From NCBI GenBank assembly GCA_030248065.1, contig JASAMV010004444.1, forward strand, positions 58,897 to 122,896: DNA of 64,000 bases, in the 5' to 3' direction. Below are positions 59,765 to 64,000 of this stretch, piece after piece. The position numbers and the translations under genes are program-made. The notes beneath the pieces are model-generated. The model was not told the origin of the DNA. It was given only the letters and a program-made list of their open reading frames with translations, and did no database searches. Within the stretch, counting starts at the first letter, position 1. Each line of letters starts with the position of its first letter. Origin of the DNA: Rhynchonema sp. JSB1_4 (Eukaryota > Nematoda > Chromadorea > Monhysterida > Xyalidae).

Positions 59765-61134
59765 CTGAAAAGCGGAAAAATAAACATCAAAAAAAGATTT
59801 TCAGATGCGCAAACAAAGCAAAAGCACAGCACTGCGTTGCAAACAACACTGGCTGACAAGGCACACAATGTGCACGCACAGGCCGCCAGTCTCAAGTTTG
59901 AACATAATCCGTTGACTGTTAATGTTGCAAAAGGGTGTGAGGCGGTTGTTCAGATTCTGTATTCGCGTCGTGTACATCCTCTGGCTGATCCTCGGCAGTG
60001 TTTACGTGCGTGTGCTGCAACATCTTGATGGTGGTGGTGTCTTGGGTACATACCTATGTACATACTGTATAATACATGTGCATGTAATTGCTGTTGATGG
60101 CTTCACGGCTTCCCACTTGTTCAGATAGCATTGTACTTTGCACCATCGCACGCAGATGAACCAGCGGATTCCATTGATACATACTTTTCATACCATCGCA
60201 CGTTTCTATCTCCCACCATAAGCTTAATCTCCGCAACTTTGCAAAAAGTCACTTTCAGTAAAGTAGGTAATAAACGAGCTGTGAACATAAATATGCAAGT
60301 TTTTATTTATTTCGTGTTTCGCGCCAAATTCGTGGTTCTTTCTGCAATGGGTTAGTAGGTATCTGGAAGCTGAAGTCATGCGGAGATTTTGATAGCTTCA
60401 TGGCTTGCTTATGGTGATTGATAAGGAGGAAACTTCAAATATTCCTTAACTATGGACGCGAGGAAGTGTCGCAGCACGAGGAAAATGTACGCAAGGAAAA
60501 GTCACACGCGATGAGAATGTTCACGCAAGGAACTTTCTCACGCGAGGAAATGACACATAATCCGCCCGATTATGTTTCTTGCAGGGGATCTGTAGCTCCG
60601 TTTAGCTCATTGGGGACACTATAGCATGAGGTACATATTTATAATGTGCGTATAAAAGTACTGGTACTGTGTCAGTCTTAACAGCGGCAGTAACAAAGAT
60701 TGCCACGTCATTCGACCATCCCTGCACAATCAGAACCTTAGGTTTCAGTGTCCTGGATGTAGCACAATCTTGACAGAAAGCCTGTATGTACCTGAAACGA
60801 ATGCGTATACACAATCAGTAATAGTATCCTTGTAATGACTCTGCTGTTGTCTGAAGTCACGGTAGCTTTCAGTTACAAGCTTTGTCGTGTTTTTCCCCAA
60901 TTAATAGACGCTTTTGCGTCACAAGTCACAGGACAGACGTGCCCACACGAGCAACTGCAAATAAACCAGACGTCAAATGGTCAATGACAAAGACACAATT
61001 GATGTTGTTGTTTGTGCGCAAGTCAAACAGAGGAGAGTAGATTATATAGTAAGTACTACATAAGTACGGCCATGACAGCCAATAAAACGTGTTGCAAAAA
61101 CAGGTTGCATCTCACTTTTACATTCGCGCAACGA
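59765..61134. other. Intergenic between divergent genes
   Basis: This holds the unplaced 5' end of the minus-strand zinc-cluster-like gene and the upstream region of the receptor gene. The TTCCTCGCG-type array at 60457-60550 lies here. No other exon is supported. Confidence 0.45.
60457..60550 (-). repeat. CGCGAGGAA array (inverse of 58231-58380)
   Basis: CGCGAGGAA, CACGAGGAAAA, ACGCAAGGAA and CACGCGAGGAAA follow each other at about 15-20 bp spacing. This is the reverse complement family of the 58231-58380 array, 2.1 kb away in inverted orientation, with the zinc-cluster-like gene between them. Confidence 0.75.
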
Positions 61135-63325
61135 ATGATGCCCAACCAGACTGAACCGGAGATCGACAGAACGGTTCCAGTGTTGACGCTGGAATTCCAG
61201 AACGTATTTCTCGCAATCGTCATAACGTTTTGTGTTGGCAGCGGTGCTGGCTTTCTGTTGCATTCATGTTGCATTGTGATTTTGAGCAAAACCGTGCGTC
61301 TTTCGAAGGTAAGGAGAGCGTTTGACCGATCGAGTTCGAACCCGGAATAGCACACACGCTTGTTCTTGCGCAACAACACATGCCACCAGTGCTCGAACGG
61401 GATCCCGATTCCGATCCCGATTAATATTCCGGATCCCGATCCCGATCCTGGTAAGCAATCCCGTTCGAGCACTGCATGCCACTGTGCCACAATAACAAGC
61501 ACACCTAAGAGTTGTTTGCAGGATGCCAAGATCTTGCTGTACAACGCTGCTGTGTGCGGGGCGGTGATGAGCGGGCACATGTGGTACAGGTGTACGAGGC
61601 TGATCGTTTGGAAAGCATTCATTGCGCGCAAGAATGATGTTCTGGAGGTGTGCTTGGAAACTCATGGTCGAATTTTGATGAATGATTGATGTGTCCTTTC
61701 GCCCCGTGTGAAACATCAACCCGTCTGCTCTGTCAGTTTGCTCAATGATTCATATAATACAGTTCACACCCCTTGATTGTACTACGTCCTACATTCTGTG
61801 TCATATATTCGGCTGTTGTGTGCTGTTCACCGTGTTGGCAGTGGGCTGGGAGCGATGGCTGTGCACCAGACGTGTGCTCGCCAATCAGCAGGTTCGATTC
61901 ATTACCTTCCTTTTTGAATCAGGGCCAACAATTTCTGTTCTCAACGTATGCTCTCCTGTTCAGGTGAACACCACCAAATTCGGCCTGTTCGGTTCGTGCG
62001 TATCGTGGCTGATGTCGATTCTGGTGGGCGTGACCAGTATCTACAACGCTGTGATCAACAATGATAAGGTGCAGTCGTCGTCGGTCATACATGTCCCCGT
62101 GGGCATCAAGTGTGCGGATTACTAACCGTTTCGCATTGAAAACTACTGTTTCACGCCGGTTTGCACGTCGGGACGTGTAGCCAGTGTTGGCTTCGTAGTG
62201 ACATTTATTGCCAGCAAATTCATATTCAGCGTCACCCAACGCCGTGGTGTTATATGATGTATCCGGTGATCGACACGGGCCCGTTTGCACTCATAATGAT
62301 TGTGGTCGGCTCGTACTTTTGGTTCTCGTTGTTTTCATTCGAAATCATCGGTCGTCGCACACAACGGGTGTTGGACGCGTTCAAAGTACAAGGTTGGCTG
62401 GCTGGATGTTTCAGAATGATGTTTCACATCTCAAGTGTTCATGTGCTGCAGGCACGGCACAATCGTTGGAAACACGTGTGTTGCTGAAACAGACCGCTCG
62501 TCTCATGTATTCAGTGCGCTCGTCGGCTCGATGCGCGTATTTCACGGGTTCGGTGATGTCTCCTACATATTCCTGATTGCACGTGCCCACACAATGCGCC
62601 ATACTGCTGCAGGTATACCGTTCGTGTTGTTCCGCGTGGTCGTTTGGATCAACCCGGCACCAATGCATTTGCGCTCGTTGAATCTGTTTACGATCATGTT
62701 CGCTGACTTTGCTATAATCGGTTGGTGCCTGTCAACTTCGATTGCGTGCAGCTTTTTGTTTTTTGTTCTCTGTTATTGGTTTTTGTTCTTCTTTCCTGTT
62801 CGTGTCTTTCTATCTTTGTTATAAAATGGTCTTTTTTGTTTCTGTTTTCAGTTCTTGTTTTTTCTGTTCCTTTGTCTTTAATACTTGTTTTTGCTTGTTG
62901 TTCTGTTTTGTTTTCAGTTCTTGCTTTATTTGTTTTTGTTCCCTATTTTGTGTCATGTTCTTTATTTTTGTTATTGTTTCCTGATATTCTTCCGTTTTTT
63001 TTCTTCTGTTCTCTATTTTGGTTGTTGTTCCCGAGCCTTCGCTCCAACACAGTGTGCACATTTTACAGTGTCGATGCTGATCGTATTGCCATGCGGCATT
63101 CTGCTCAACACCGAGCCGAGTGGCACCAAATGTCGTGCCATGTTGTCGTCGTTTTTGGGTCGATTCAACCGCAACGGTCAAGTCAGTCCGGCCACAGCCA
63201 ACAATGTGGCGGGCTGTATGGATGTGGGTGATCTGTATTTGAACAACCTCGGCAGACAGTGGACCATCGGATACAAGGCGAAGAAGACACCCAACCAAAT
63301 AGCGAAGGTGATAAAGAATGCCTGA
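61135..63325 (+). CDS. Seven-helix chemoreceptor-like protein (nematode Sre/Srab-like), 8 exons, 385 aa
   Basis: A plasma-membrane G-protein-coupled-type receptor. Exons: 61135-61308, 61522-61647, 61763-61891, 61964-62068, 62230-62392, 62452-62547, 62613-62720, 63069-63325; phases match. A glycosylatable N-terminus (NQTE) precedes helix 1 (FLAIVITFCVGSGAGFLLHSCCIVIL). Helix 3 ends in GWERWLCTRR, like the ERxxA motif that follows helix 3 in nematode Sre/Srab receptors. Helix 4 is GLFGSCVSWLMSILVGV, helix 5 TGPFALIMIVVGSYFWFSLF, and helix 7 is rebuilt across the last junction. Helix 6 is short and its exon border (62547/62613) is the least certain. The intron 62069-62229 is exon-like in composition and carries an in-frame TAA if retained, so a decayed gene is an alternative. 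Upstream in-frame Met codons at 61012 and 61072 are possible starts. The ligand is unknown. Confidence 0.68.
61388..61473. repeat. Hairpin with GATCCC repeats in receptor intron 1
   Basis: AGTGCTCGAACGGGAT (from 61388) and its inverse (ATCCCGTTCGAGCACT, ending 61473) flank a run of about six CCCGAT / GATCCC hexamers. The whole 86 bp forms a hairpin on either strand. Confidence 0.85.
62721..63068 (+). repeat. T-rich TTTTTGTTC tract in receptor intron 7
   Basis: A 348-bp intron built mostly of TTTTTGTTCTT-like words with almost no A. Its frames look like Phe/Leu/Val/Cys-rich membrane protein, but this is a composition effect. Confidence 0.8.
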
Positions 63326-64000
63326 GTTATGGTAGGGTATGTTGTGGGTTTGCGATGATAATGGGCATTGTGGGCAACATGTGACGTATATGTACATATA
63401 CTGTGCTTGGATGTACATACGTATTGGGTGTTTCTCATGCTACAAGGAAAAGTTCAAGCTTTGTTGTTTAAAGTCGACTTGGACAATTACTGTATCACCG
63501 GTATGCTGTTGTATGTATGGGCAATCCATTGGCTCATGGCACTTTTTATACACACAACGCACGCAGCAGCACACGCCATTTTTTAAACCAAATCTACACT
63601 TTGAGCGAGTGTCATACTTTGATGGCCGCTTTATAATTTACTCGGTTTTCATTAGCTGCTTGTTTTCTCCCTTATGTGACCCTTTTCTACTGTTCTGAGG
63701 ATATTTTAGCTTCTCCAACATATCAGTTTTGGCCGAATTAATTGCTTAAACTTGATGTGGTCAAAATTTCGTCATTCGGGTCACTTTATTCAAATCAAGC
63801 CACGAGTACTCCACAATTTCACCACATGGCTCCTGTTGGTTTTAACTCTTGGAGACTTTCTACTTACTGTATGTTGTTAGTGCACAGCTGGCTGTTTCGT
63901 GTTTCCAAGCTTTGGCTGTAAATTTCTGAATTGATAAAACCTTTATTCGTCGTGAATGAGGTTGTCACAAAATCACTGAAGTCGTGTCAGCAACAATACA
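63326..64000. other. 3' flank of the receptor gene
   Basis: No exon supported. Contains short TACATA runs and the likely 3' UTR of the receptor gene. Confidence 0.4.

Noticed and set aside
62722..63231. 169-codon Phe/Leu/Val-rich frame
   Set aside because: Produced by the T-rich intron 7 of the receptor gene and out of frame with the last exon.
1..64000. CRISPR array, prophage or bacterial operon
   Set aside because: No regularly spaced direct repeats with unique spacers, no long intronless gene strings; all confident genes are intron-rich and eukaryotic.

Overview
This is eukaryotic DNA, most probably from a nematode. Coding regions are broken into many short exons with small introns (often 40-100 bp), acceptors are mostly TTTCAG, and the gene content is animal: a CLC-6/7-type chloride transporter, a TWK-type two-pore potassium channel, a kidney-type glutaminase, a neprilysin-family peptidase, an NK2-class homeobox gene, a nematode-style seven-helix receptor and a secreted protein with Ser-Gly glycosaminoglycan sites. 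There are no bacterial-style operons or Shine-Dalgarno sites. The species cannot be read from the window, and the nematode assignment is inference.

Layout. 1-12.7 kb is gene-poor and repeat-rich. It holds a 180-bp inverted-repeat element, a hAT-like MITE with a perfect 8-bp target duplication, a TTAA-flanked foldback element, a tRNA-like relic and a 5'-truncated, frameshifted non-LTR retrotransposon (about 8.1-10.8 kb, minus). 12.7-23.5 kb holds three conserved minus-strand genes: CLC transporter, TWK channel, glutaminase. 25.9-31.7 kb (plus) is a many-exon Cys-rich secreted protein ending in an SG-rich tail. 32.7-36.4 kb (minus) is a complete 17-exon neprilysin-like gene. 36.4-44.6 kb is a gene desert with a transposon nested in another of the same kind. 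44.6-48.5 kb (plus) is the NK2 homeobox gene, with a hAT-like MITE and a double foldback in its introns. 48.5-54.4 kb has no certain gene. 54.4-57.2 kb (plus) is a nine-exon F-box-like gene, 58.8-59.8 kb (minus) a partial zinc-cluster-like gene, and 61.1-63.3 kb (plus) a seven-helix chemoreceptor-like gene.

I joined exons by hand, requiring GT..AG borders and matching phases. The CLC (21 exons, 821 aa), glutaminase (14 exons, 561 aa), neprilysin (17 exons, 804 aa), TWK (5 exons, 354 aa), NK2 (7 exons, 480 aa) and F-box-like (9 exons, 463 aa) models close without a frame break. The genes look independent: ion transport, glutamine metabolism, extracellular matrix, peptide turnover, transcription, chemosensation. 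No shared pathway is evident.

The points most worth a second look are: acceptors ending in AAG inside strongly conserved genes, together with very relaxed donor sites; three consecutive short exons that each encode a copy of one 21-residue repeat; the same-family nested TTAA elements; and the paired foldbacks in the homeobox intron.
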